Assembly (NCBI GenBank): GCA_030824295.1
Contig: JAVBYA010000431.1
Location: 1-10,123 of the forward strand
Reading direction: 5' to 3'
Origin: Bacteroidota bacterium
GTDB taxonomy: Bacteria > Bacteroidota > Ignavibacteria > UBA10030 > UBA8401
DNA length: 10,123 nucleotides
Part shown: in pieces, positions 1 through 6,108 of the stretch
Numbering within the stretch: the stretch's first letter is position 1
How the letters are laid out: the number at the start of each line of letters is the position of its first letter
Notes under the pieces: model-generated
Seen by the model: the letters and a program-made list of their open reading frames with translations, nothing else
Databases searched by the model: none
Told to the model about the DNA's origin: nothing
Translations under genes and position numbers: made by a program

Positions 1-172
1 CTCTTTATTATTCTCTTCTGCGTTGATCTGCGCGATCTGCGGGACGCCTTTTTGCATTTCCTCTTGCTCATCGACTTGCGCTAATGCTCTTTATTATTCT
101 CTTCTGCGTTGTTCTGCGCGATCTGCGGGACGCCTTTTTGCGGTTTCTCTTGCTCATCGACGTGCGCTAATT
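1..172. repeat. Imperfect tandem duplication, two 86-bp units
   Basis: Bases 1-86 and 87-172 are direct copies differing at about six positions by eye. Each unit runs from CTCTTTATTATTCTCTTCTG through a CTGCG-rich tract, a GGGACGCCTTTTTGC segment and TTGCTCATCGAC, to GCGCTAAT. Internally the CTGCG part has a roughly 10-bp period. Related modules recur at 2865-3000, 3073-3092, 8705 and 8937. No credible gene overlaps it. The left edge may continue outside the window. Confidence 0.85.
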
Positions 173-252
173 TTGCAATTTGCAATCTTGTAATTTGATA
201 ATTTACCTTCTTGGTATTGTCTCAACTACTCAACGACTCAACGACTTTCCAT
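172..252. repeat. AATCTTG-type and CTCAACGA-type repeat modules
   Basis: Bases 172-205 carry the 'TTGCAATCTTGTAATTTGAT' type module, seen again at 2695, 3103, 8774 and 9014. Bases 221-247 hold three 8-bp units, CTCAACTA, CTCAACGA, CTCAACGA, then CTT. The same three-unit arrangement, always ending in CTCAACGA, is found at 2660, 9079 and 9173. Confidence 0.75.
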
Positions 253-507
253 AATATTTAATTGGATAATTCCTCTTCCCGATTCTCCACTCCGATATTC
301 AAAAAATCTTTACCCTCTTTTTTTCACCTCCGATTCCTCTCAGATCTCACGTGCCCTGTCCTCTATTGTGCAGCTGTTGCCGTATCGCCCGGCACTGAAC
401 CCGGAGGCGAGAAAAATGCCTCAATTCCTTCTGAAAAAGCGGTCCATCGTTTGGCATACTATATGTAGTAGGGGGTCTACCCGAAAAAGGATGTTCGGGA
501 GGTTTCT
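253..507. other. Leader region of the secreted-protein gene, no gene seen
   Basis: This 255-bp stretch separates the repeat island from the start at 508. It contains a good ribosome-binding site for that start (GGAGGT, 498-503). A TTGGCA at 451 resembles a sigma-54 -24 element, but the matching -12 GC is missing. I see no convincing promoter, terminator or structured RNA. Confidence 0.4.
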
Positions 508-2232
508 ATGCGCCCATGGATCGGAATATCATGTTTGGTACTGCTGTGCGCCTCTGTTCTTGGTGCTCAGACCGCTACGTACCATGACGTTGCCGTCATC
601 ATCAATCCCAATAGCCCCCAATCGGACAGTATCGGCATCTATTTCGCAGAGCAACGCGATATCCATCCTTCCAACATCATCCGCATCTCCGCTCCCGTCA
701 CTGAAGAGATCACCGACGCTCAATTCGCCTCCCTCCGTGCGCAGGTAGAGGCACACCTCACCGCCGCCGGCATTGCGGACAGTATCAATTACCTGGTCAC
801 CACCAAAGGGGTCCCGCTCAAAGTGAAGCGGCAGGATGGCTGGACCTCCTCATCGGTGGAGAGCGAATTGTCACTGCTGCTGGGACCCTATGCAGGGTAT
901 ATCGGCGGGAGCGGACGCATCATCTCGCCGTATTACGGCAGCCGCACGCACTTTACCAGAGCGGCGTTCGGCATCTATCTGGTCACACGGCTGGACGGGT
1001 ATACGGTGGACGATGTGAAGGGGATCATCGACCGGTCCGCTGTCATCCGCTGTTCCGTTCCTTCCGGCCGGTTCGTGCTGGATATGGACCCCGGATGGGA
1101 TGCCGCCGCGCCGTATCTGAACAGCAGGATGCAGACCGCAGCGGATACGCTTCAGCAGCGGGGGATAGACTATCAGCTCGACGCTACGTCCCTCTATCTT
1201 ACCGGTCAGCAGCAGGTGAACGGATACGTGGGGTGGGGGAGTAACGATAAGCATACGTCGCTGTATGGACGGATCAATTTCACGTGGAATCCCGGCGCTA
1301 TTGCCGAGACCTACGTTTCCACGTCCGCGCGGACCTTCACCAAGCCGGTGGTGTACGGACAGTCCCTGATCGCGGACCTGATCGAAGAGGGGATCACAGC
1401 GGCGAAAGGCTATGTGTACGAGCCGTATGCCTCCGCCATGGCGGATGTCTCGATCCTGTTCGACCTGTATACGATGGGATTCACGGTCGCTGAATCGTAT
1501 TATTCGTCCTCTCCATTCCTGTCCTGGATGGATGTGGTCATCGGTGATCCGAAATTCCGTCTCATCTCTTCCCGTCTTCCGCAGGATGCTCCGCCTCCCG
1601 GATCAGGGGAGGATAATAGCGGCCTGCCGGTGGAACTGACCTCGTTCACCGCGCTCCGCACATCCTCCGGTATCCAGCTTTCCTGGTCCACCGCCACCGA
1701 AACCGATAATTATGGTTTTGAACTGCAGCGGTCGGTCGTCAGCTCTCAGCTTTCAGACCCTGATAACCGAGAGCTGACAGCTGAGAGCAGAGAATGGAGA
1801 GAGATCGGTTTCGTTGCAGGGAATGGTACATCAAACATCAGTCATCAGTATACGTTCACCGACCGGGTGAACAGTGGTGGCATGTACTCGTACCGATTGC
1901 GCCAGCTCGACCGGAGCGGCGCGTTCCGATACTCTGCAGAGGTGACGGTGGAAGGTTCCGGCGTCCCTTCAACATTCGCCCTCTTTCAGAACTATCCCAA
2001 TCCCTTCAACCCTGTAACGACCATCGAATATCGAATACCTGTCACCGGCAGAACAACACTCACCATCTATGATATGCTGGGAAGGGAAGTCGCCACGCCG
2101 GTAAACGAGGTATCCGGTCCGGGTACGTATCGTATCAATGTCGATGCAGCAAGCCTCTCCAGCGGGATCTATCTTTATACACTCCGTTCCAGAGCATTCG
2201 TTCAAACCAGACGAATGCAGCTCATCAAATAG
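508..2232 (+). CDS. Secreted TIGR03790-like protein with T9SS C-terminal sorting domain
   Basis: A 574-residue exported protein of unknown biochemical function. Residues 1-21 form a signal peptide (short basic start, hydrophobic core, cleavage near GAQ). Residues about 25-355 resemble the uncharacterised TIGR03790 family: 'VAVIINPNSPQSDSIGIYFA' near the start, 'YLVTTKGVPLKV' around 95-106, and the closing 'SWMDVVIGDP' at 339-348. Residues 374-482 look like a beta-sandwich linker beginning LPVELTSF. Residues about 489-574 are a type A T9SS sorting domain (NYPNPFNP at 495-502, YDMLGREV at 521-528, SGIYLYTL at 552-559). The protein should therefore cross the inner membrane by Sec and the outer membrane by T9SS, ending at the cell surface or in the medium. 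The start is fixed by GGAGGT at 498-503. Residues 412-429 are encoded by an intergenic-type repeat. The gene stands alone, with repeat-filled gaps on both sides. Localisation is well supported; the role is unknown. Confidence 0.88.
   Translation: MRPWIGISCLVLLCASVLGAQTATYHDVAVIINPNSPQSDSIGIYFAEQRDIHPSNIIRISAPVTEEITDAQFASLRAQVEAHLTAAGIADSINYLVTTKGVPLKVKRQDGWTSSSVESELSLLLGPYAGYIGGSGRIISPYYGSRTHFTRAAFGIYLVTRLDGYTVDDVKGIIDRSAVIRCSVPSGRFVLDMDPGWDAAAPYLNSRMQTAADTLQQRGIDYQLDATSLYLTGQQQVNGYVGWGSNDKHTSLYGRINFTWNPGAIAETYVSTSARTFTKPVVYGQSLIADLIEEGITAAKGYVYEPYASAMADVSILFDLYTMGFTVAESYYSSSPFLSWMDVVIGDPKFRLISSRLPQDAPPPGSGEDNSGLPVELTSFTALRTSSGIQLSWSTATETDNYGFELQRSVVSSQLSDPDNRELTAESREWREIGFVAGNGTSNISHQYTFTDRVNSGGMYSYRLRQLDRSGAFRYSAEVTVEGSGVPSTFALFQNYPNPFNPVTTIEYRIPVTGRTTLTIYDMLGREVATPVNEVSGPGTYRINVDAASLSSGIYLYTLRSRAFVQTRRMQLIK
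1739..1791. repeat. TCAGCT-type repeat with hairpin inside a coding sequence
   Basis: The stretch from CAGCTCTCAGCTTTCAG (1740-1756) to AGCTGACAGCTGAGAGC (1772-1788) matches the heptameric TCAGCTN repeat found in gaps at 2331, 2576, 8616 and 8867. Bases 1742-1751 and 1779-1788 are perfect 10-bp reverse complements, and the stem continues with four more pairs after one mismatch. It is read in frame as part of the secreted protein (residues 412-428). Confidence 0.75.
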
Positions 2233-2520
2233 TATCGCTCATTGCTCTTCTTGAATCGATGAGTATGTCTTGAGAAGCAGCACAACTGCGCTCTGAACCT
2301 CCGTGAACGACTCCACACGAAGCAACAAAAGCTCTCAGTGATCAGCTTTCAGTTCTCAGCCTTCGAACCAAATGTGCTGATTGTTCGTTTCTTTCACATT
2401 TCGTCAGATGAACTACTCAACGAATCACTTTTCCTCTATGATGAACGATCGCCGGCCTGAAGACCGGCCTACCGAACTCGTTGACCGTCGGGTATCTGTC
2501 CCCAGGACTCCACAGTGCAT
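2233..2520. repeat. Repeat-bearing intergenic region, left part
   Basis: No gene or clear terminator follows the stop at 2232. Bases 2331-2362 carry the TCAGCTN heptamer repeat. Bases 2411-2424 carry a CTACTCAACGA remnant. Bases 2452-2470 hold a direct repeat, CCGGCCT, GAAGA, CCGGCCT, the only GC-rich module here. Nothing else is recognised. Confidence 0.6.
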
Positions 2521-2735
2521 TGTTCTTTGCATATCTTCCTGCGCAGTGACTCCACGTCTCCATAAGAGGCAACGAGAGCTCTCAGTTGTCAGCATTCAGC
2601 TCTCAGCTTTCCGACTGTCTATTGTTCATCGCTCTTCGTGTTTTTCCCCTACGCCGTGTCTCCACTACTCAAATACTCAACGACTTCCTTTTTCGCAATC
2701 ATGTAATCTTGCAAAATGATAATTGCTCTTCTCTG
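2521..2735. repeat. Clustered TCAGCTN, CTCAACGA and AATCTTG modules
   Basis: Bases 2576-2612 are a 7-bp-period TCAGCTN array. Bases 2660-2685 are three 8-bp units, CTCCACTA, CTCAAATA, CTCAACGA, preceded by ACGCCGTGT. Bases 2695-2722 carry the AATCATGTAATCTTGCAAAA type module. The order matches that seen at 8616-9240. Confidence 0.7.
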
Positions 2736-2738
2736 TGC

Positions 2739-2812
2739 CCTATGTTCCTATGTGTTTCCGTTTTTGATCTTGATCCTAAAAGCAGAAACACATAGACACA
2801 TAGTTAACATAG
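2739..2812. repeat. Inverted CACATAG repeat
   Basis: The left arm (2739-2758, reading CCTATGTTCCTATGTG then TTTC) and the right arm (2785-2812, GAAACACATAGACACATAG, then TTAACATAGG) are largely reverse complementary. Bases 2748-2758 pair perfectly with 2785-2795. The right arm has an 8-bp CACATAGN period. The 26-base spacer has no coding sense. A bidirectional terminator is possible, but there is no adjacent T-run and no gene end nearby. Confidence 0.6.
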
Positions 2813-2835
2813 GTAGTTGACTCATGCTTGTGATA

Positions 2836-3125
2836 TGGAATTTTGCAATCCGATAATGCTCTTTCCTCTCCTTTCTGCGTTTTCTGCGTACATCTCCGGG
2901 AATGCTCTTATATTTATTTCCTGCGCCTCGACTTGATCAAGCGCTCTTTGTTTTTCTCTTCAGCGTTGATCTGCGTTAATCTGCGCAATCTGCTTCCGCC
3001 CCCAAGTTGATCCAAGGCGGAATGCCGCCGTGTACCCCTCGCCAGGCGGCAGGGACGCTCTTTGAACTTTCACTTGCTCATCGACTTGCGCAATTATGAA
3101 ATTTTCAATCTTGTAATTTGATAAT
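2836..3125. repeat. CTGCG-type, GGCGG-type and AATCTTG-type modules
   Basis: Bases 2865-2892 and 2943-2992 are diverged relatives of the 86-bp unit at the window start, with a 10-bp AATCTGCGNN period at 2966-2992. Bases 3017-3030 form a small GC-rich hairpin (GGCGG, AATG, CCGCC). Bases 3073-3092 repeat TTGCTCATCGACTTGCGC, and 3103-3124 carry the TCAATCTTGTAATTTGATAA module. No gene on either strand is credible here. Confidence 0.65.
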
Positions 3126-3221
3126 AGACTGTTTTCTCCGTTGATTTTTACCTCATCCCCCGTTGTAATACTCAACAGTCGTTAAATCCTCACTGTAGAG
3201 TAATTCCCCCATATTTGATTC

Positions 3222-3237
3222 AAGAGCGTACACTCTT
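3222..3237. promoter_or_regulatory. Near-palindrome, candidate upstream activator site
   Basis: AAGAGCGT followed directly by ACACTCTT is a 16-bp palindrome with a single mismatched pair. Its centre lies about 160 bases upstream of the predicted sigma-54 transcription start, where NtrC-family activators commonly bind. Assignment as an enhancer is inference. Confidence 0.35.
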
Positions 3238-3362
3238 TGTAAAGAAATTCATCGTTATCGTACCGTTCACTTTTTCATCATTGGCGGTCAAAACAACGCG
3301 CTTGTAACACAATGAATGACAACAAGTTATGGATGATAAATTATTGCCGATATGGTGAAGTG

Positions 3363-3377
3363 TGGCACGCCTATTGC
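3363..3377 (+). promoter_or_regulatory. Sigma-54 (-24/-12) promoter of the lipoyl/HybAB operon
   Basis: TGGCAC, GCCTA, TTGC matches the sigma-54 consensus (TGGCAC-N5-TTGC). The invariant GG (3364-3365) and GC (3376-3377) are exactly 10 bases apart. Transcription would begin near 3389, leaving about 36 untranslated bases before the start at 3425. An NtrC-type activator with an intact GAFTGA loop is encoded at 9280 in the same window. Confidence 0.8.
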
Positions 3378-3409
3378 CATTAGTATTGGTGTCGAATAAA
3401 CCAGTAATG

Positions 3410-3416
3410 AAAGGAG
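3410..3416 (+). promoter_or_regulatory. Ribosome-binding site that fixes the start at 3425
   Basis: AAAGGAG lies 8 bases before ATG 3425. The in-frame upstream GTG at 3362 overlaps the sigma-54 promoter and lies before the predicted transcript start. The in-frame ATG at 3407 has no ribosome-binding site. Confidence 0.8.
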
Positions 3417-3424
3417 CTATAAAA

Positions 3425-4072
3425 ATGACAGTCTTATTATTCATCTCGACCATCGTGGCCTTCTTGACCATCGACCATTTCGTCCGCCGTAACAAAACAG
3501 CACCGGCTCTCCAGCCCATCCTCCGGAAAGCGATCCCGATGCGCACACCCGCAGGGATCTTCTTCACAAAATCGCATACCTGGCTCAGCCTCTTCCCGTC
3601 GGGAAAAGTGCAGCTCGGTATCGATGATTTCCTGGCACGCATGTTCTCCACGCCGCAGATCACGCTGCTCAAGAACAATACGGACCGTGTTTCCAAAGGT
3701 GAACCGATCCTCCGCGTCAGCGAAGGGAAGAACGAAGTGATCGTCCGCTCGCCGATCGATGGTGTAGTGGAACATGCCAACACCGCCCTTGTCAATTCAC
3801 CGTCCCTGCTCAGCGATGCACTCTTCAGCGAAGGCTGGGCCTATACCATCACCCCGGCAAAGGTCAGCGACCTTCGTGCATTCTATCTTGGTGAGGACAC
3901 CCGCGTATGGCTGCGCGATGAAATGGGCCGCCTGCGTGATTTCTTCTCCCATATGGCATCCCCGTCCCTGGCATACATGCAGGACGGCGGTCTTCCGGCC
4001 AATGGTGTCATGGATACACTTAACCCTGAACAGTGCAGGAAATTCGAGAACGAGTTCCTGACGATCGCGTAA
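3425..4072 (+). CDS. Membrane-anchored GcvH-like lipoyl-carrier protein
   Basis: A 215-residue protein related to the H protein of glycine cleavage, which carries lipoate on one lysine. Residues 2-19 are a single hydrophobic helix followed by basic RRNK, so by the positive-inside rule the main domain should face the cytoplasm. Residues about 43-137 match the H fold: 'HTW' at 51-53, 'VQLGIDDFLA' at 62-71, 'GEPILRVSEGK' at 92-102, then 'SPIDGVVEHAN'. K102 aligns with the lipoylated lysine of GcvH (SVKAAS). A C-terminal extension (about 140-215) has a DGG motif that the second H-like protein shares. It is longer than ordinary GcvH (about 130 residues). It is first in the sigma-54-driven operon, 13 bases before the ferredoxin gene. 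No GcvP or GcvT is nearby, so true glycine cleavage is unlikely. A role as a swinging-arm redox or sulfur carrier for the neighbouring membrane complex is inference. Confidence 0.85.
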   Translation: MTVLLFISTIVAFLTIDHFVRRNKTAPALQPILRKAIPMRTPAGIFFTKSHTWLSLFPSGKVQLGIDDFLARMFSTPQITLLKNNTDRVSKGEPILRVSEGKNEVIVRSPIDGVVEHANTALVNSPSLLSDALFSEGWAYTITPAKVSDLRAFYLGEDTRVWLRDEMGRLRDFFSHMASPSLAYMQDGGLPANGVMDTLNPEQCRKFENEFLTIA

Positions 4073-4085
4073 TCCGGAGGATGCC

Positions 4086-4877
4086 ATGTCTACCAGCAAA
4101 AAAGCACTCTTGATCGATCTGACCCTCTGCGTAGGATGCAATGCCTGCCAGCTTGCCTGCAAAGAAGTGAATCACATGCCGGAACCGGAGAAGGAGGAGA
4201 AAGCCCTCTCCGTTTCTGCCTACACCGCGCTGGATGAATACGACGGCGTGTTCGTCCGCCGTATGTGCCAGCACTGCGAAGACCCCACGTGTGCTTCCGT
4301 ATGCCCCGTCGGCGCATTCACTAAGATGGCCGAAGGCCCCGTCGTGTACGACGTGGAGAAATGCATCGGCTGCCGGTATTGCATGCAGGCCTGTCCGTTC
4401 CAGGTTCCGCGCTACGAATGGTCCAGCACCTATCCGCGCGTTCAGAAATGCATCTTCTGCCATGAACGTCTCGCACAGGGACTTCCCACCGCATGTTCCG
4501 AAGCCTGCCCGACCGGCGCCACGAAGTTCGGCGACCGCGAAGAGCTGCTGAAGGAAGCGGCGGAACGTCTTGCCGGTGAACCGGACAAGTACGTGCAGAA
4601 GATCTACGGTCAGCAGGAAGTGGGAGGGACCTCCGTCTTCTACATCTCCTCCGTGCCGTTCGAACAACTCGGATTCAAGACCACATTGCAGAACACCCCG
4701 CTCCCGCAGCTCACGTGGAACGCCCTCTCCAAGATCCCCGGGGTCGTCTCCGTCGGCGGTGCGATGCTCTTCGGTATCTGGTGGATCACCAACCGCCGTG
4801 AAGAGGTCCGCGAAGTGGAACGCGAAATGCGGAACCAGGAGCATAAGAACAATGGAAAGAACGAGGTGAACTCATGA
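4086..4877 (+). CDS. HybA-like 4x[4Fe-4S] ferredoxin with C-terminal membrane helix
   Basis: A 263-residue electron-transfer subunit of the DmsB/NrfC/HybA class. Sixteen cysteines form four cluster motifs: C15/18/21/25, C61/64/69/73, C93/96/99/103 and C122/125/137/141, enough for four [4Fe-4S] clusters. Residues about 181-195 (GGTSVFYISSVPFEQ) and a single helix near 217-235 match the C-terminal part of E. coli HybA, which anchors that protein beside HybB. Unlike HybA there is no N-terminal Tat signal: the protein begins MSTSKKALLIDLTLCVGC. It could face the cytoplasm or be exported with a Tat-bearing partner. It starts after GGAGGA (4076-4081), and its last four bases overlap the next gene (ATGA). 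It should pass electrons between an unidentified catalytic or lipoyl partner and the HybB-like subunit. No hydrogenase subunit is in the window, so a hydrogenase role is not shown. Confidence 0.9.
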   Translation: MSTSKKALLIDLTLCVGCNACQLACKEVNHMPEPEKEEKALSVSAYTALDEYDGVFVRRMCQHCEDPTCASVCPVGAFTKMAEGPVVYDVEKCIGCRYCMQACPFQVPRYEWSSTYPRVQKCIFCHERLAQGLPTACSEACPTGATKFGDREELLKEAAERLAGEPDKYVQKIYGQQEVGGTSVFYISSVPFEQLGFKTTLQNTPLPQLTWNALSKIPGVVSVGGAMLFGIWWITNRREEVREVEREMRNQEHKNNGKNEVNS

Positions 4878-6079
4878 AAAAATTCCTCACAACATTCGGA
4901 TTCTGGAAGGTCACCGCAGTGGCCATCATTACCGCCGGGCTGTATTCGACATACGTCCGCTTCTTTCACGGGCTCGGCGCATCCACCAACCTGACCGACC
5001 AGTTCCCGTGGGGCATCTGGATCGGGTTCGACGTCCTGTGCGGCGTCGGACTCGCCGCCGGAGGTTTCACCCTGGCCGCTATCGTCTATATCTTCAATAT
5101 CAAACGGTTCGAACCGATCATCCGGCCCACTATTCTGACGGCGTTCCTCGGCTACGTGCTCGTCATTGTCGGCCTCATGTTCGATCTGGGCCGCCCGCTG
5201 CAGATCTGGCATGCCATCATCATGTGGAACCCCCGTTCCGTCATGTTCGAGGTCGCGTGGTGCGTTATGCTCTATACCACGGTTCTCGCGCTGGAATTCT
5301 CGCCGGTCATCCTGGAGCGGTTCCATATGACCAAGACCATCAAGATGGTGAAGCGCATCAGCATCCCGCTCATCATTCTCGGTGTGCTCCTCTCCACGCT
5401 GCATCAGTCCTCGCTCGGTTCGCTCTATTTGATCGTGCCGGACAAAATGTATCCGCTGTGGTACTCGGCCTATATGCCGGTCTTCTTCTATACCTCCGCC
5501 ATCGCTGCCGGATGCGCCATGATCATCTTCGAGTCGTTCATCAGCAGCCGCGCCTTCAAACGCGGTCTGGAGTTGAACCTGCTCACTGAGATCTCCCGCG
5601 TCTGTGTGGTGATGCTCGGCGTTTATTCCATCATGAAGATCGTCGACCTGAATGACCGTCATATGTTCTCGCTGCTGCTCGTGCCGCGGTTCGAGACCTA
5701 TATGTTCTGGGCAGAGGTCGCGGTCGGTGTCATCATTCCGTTCATCCTCTTCTCGCAGAAGAAGGTGCGGAAGAGCCCCAACGGACTCTTCATCGGTGCC
5801 TCCATGGTCGTTGTGGGATTCGTGATGAACCGCATGAACATCGCCATCACCGGTATGGAAGGGTGGTCCGGCGCCACGTATGTGCCGTCCTTCACCGAGT
5901 TCATGATCACAATGATGATCGTGACCATCGGGTTCGTAGCGTTCTATTTCATCGCCAAGTACTTCCCGGTCTTCACGCACGAGGAGCACCATGACGGGAA
6001 CGAACCGGCCCATGCTGCCACGGCATGGAAACATGATGTCGAATCAGTATCCCGCCGCACGGCGGAACTTCAGAACTAA
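4874..6079 (+). CDS. hybB: HybB/NrfD-family integral membrane quinone-interacting subunit
   Basis: A 401-residue polytopic protein with about ten hydrophobic segments, close in length to E. coli HybB (392). Strong family blocks are present: 'FPWGIWIGFDVLCGVGLAAG' around 44-63, 'MFEVAWC' followed by 'LALEFSP' around 124-143, and 'LHQSSLGSLYL' with 'PLWYS' around 176-197. The family exchanges electrons with the quinone pool in the inner membrane and pairs with a multi-cluster ferredoxin, here the gene overlapping it by four bases. GAGGTGA at 4862-4868 serves as its ribosome-binding site inside the upstream gene, so translation is probably coupled. The symbol reflects family membership only: without hydrogenase subunits nearby, the complex may oxidise or reduce something other than hydrogen. 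A hydrophilic His-rich tail (about 371-401) ends the protein. Confidence 0.9.
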   Translation: MKKFLTTFGFWKVTAVAIITAGLYSTYVRFFHGLGASTNLTDQFPWGIWIGFDVLCGVGLAAGGFTLAAIVYIFNIKRFEPIIRPTILTAFLGYVLVIVGLMFDLGRPLQIWHAIIMWNPRSVMFEVAWCVMLYTTVLALEFSPVILERFHMTKTIKMVKRISIPLIILGVLLSTLHQSSLGSLYLIVPDKMYPLWYSAYMPVFFYTSAIAAGCAMIIFESFISSRAFKRGLELNLLTEISRVCVVMLGVYSIMKIVDLNDRHMFSLLLVPRFETYMFWAEVAVGVIIPFILFSQKKVRKSPNGLFIGASMVVVGFVMNRMNIAITGMEGWSGATYVPSFTEFMITMMIVTIGFVAFYFIAKYFPVFTHEEHHDGNEPAHAATAWKHDVESVSRRTAELQN

Positions 6080-6108
6080 CGCTGTATAGCTGCCCGAATG
6101 GGTGACGT

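Noticed and set aside
451..466. Possible sigma-54 promoter before the secreted-protein gene (TTGGCA at 451)
   Set aside because: The position ten bases after GG reads GT rather than GC, and the -12 element is poor.
416..748. Forward frame starting at ATG 416 with a good GGAGG at 403-407
   Set aside because: It overlaps the secreted-protein gene by 240 bases in another frame and has low-complexity Ser/Pro-rich content typical of a shadow. No small protein family was recognised.
3172..3182. TCAACAGTCGT shared with 7000-7010 just before the kinase start
   Set aside because: An 11-base match is expected by chance several times in 10 kb, and the first copy lies at the edge of a repeat module.
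4640..6034. Long reverse-strand frame of 464 codons opposite the HybA/HybB-like genes
   Set aside because: It is His/Asp/Glu/Arg-rich, as expected for an antisense shadow of GC-rich coding sequence. The sense genes have clear family motifs.
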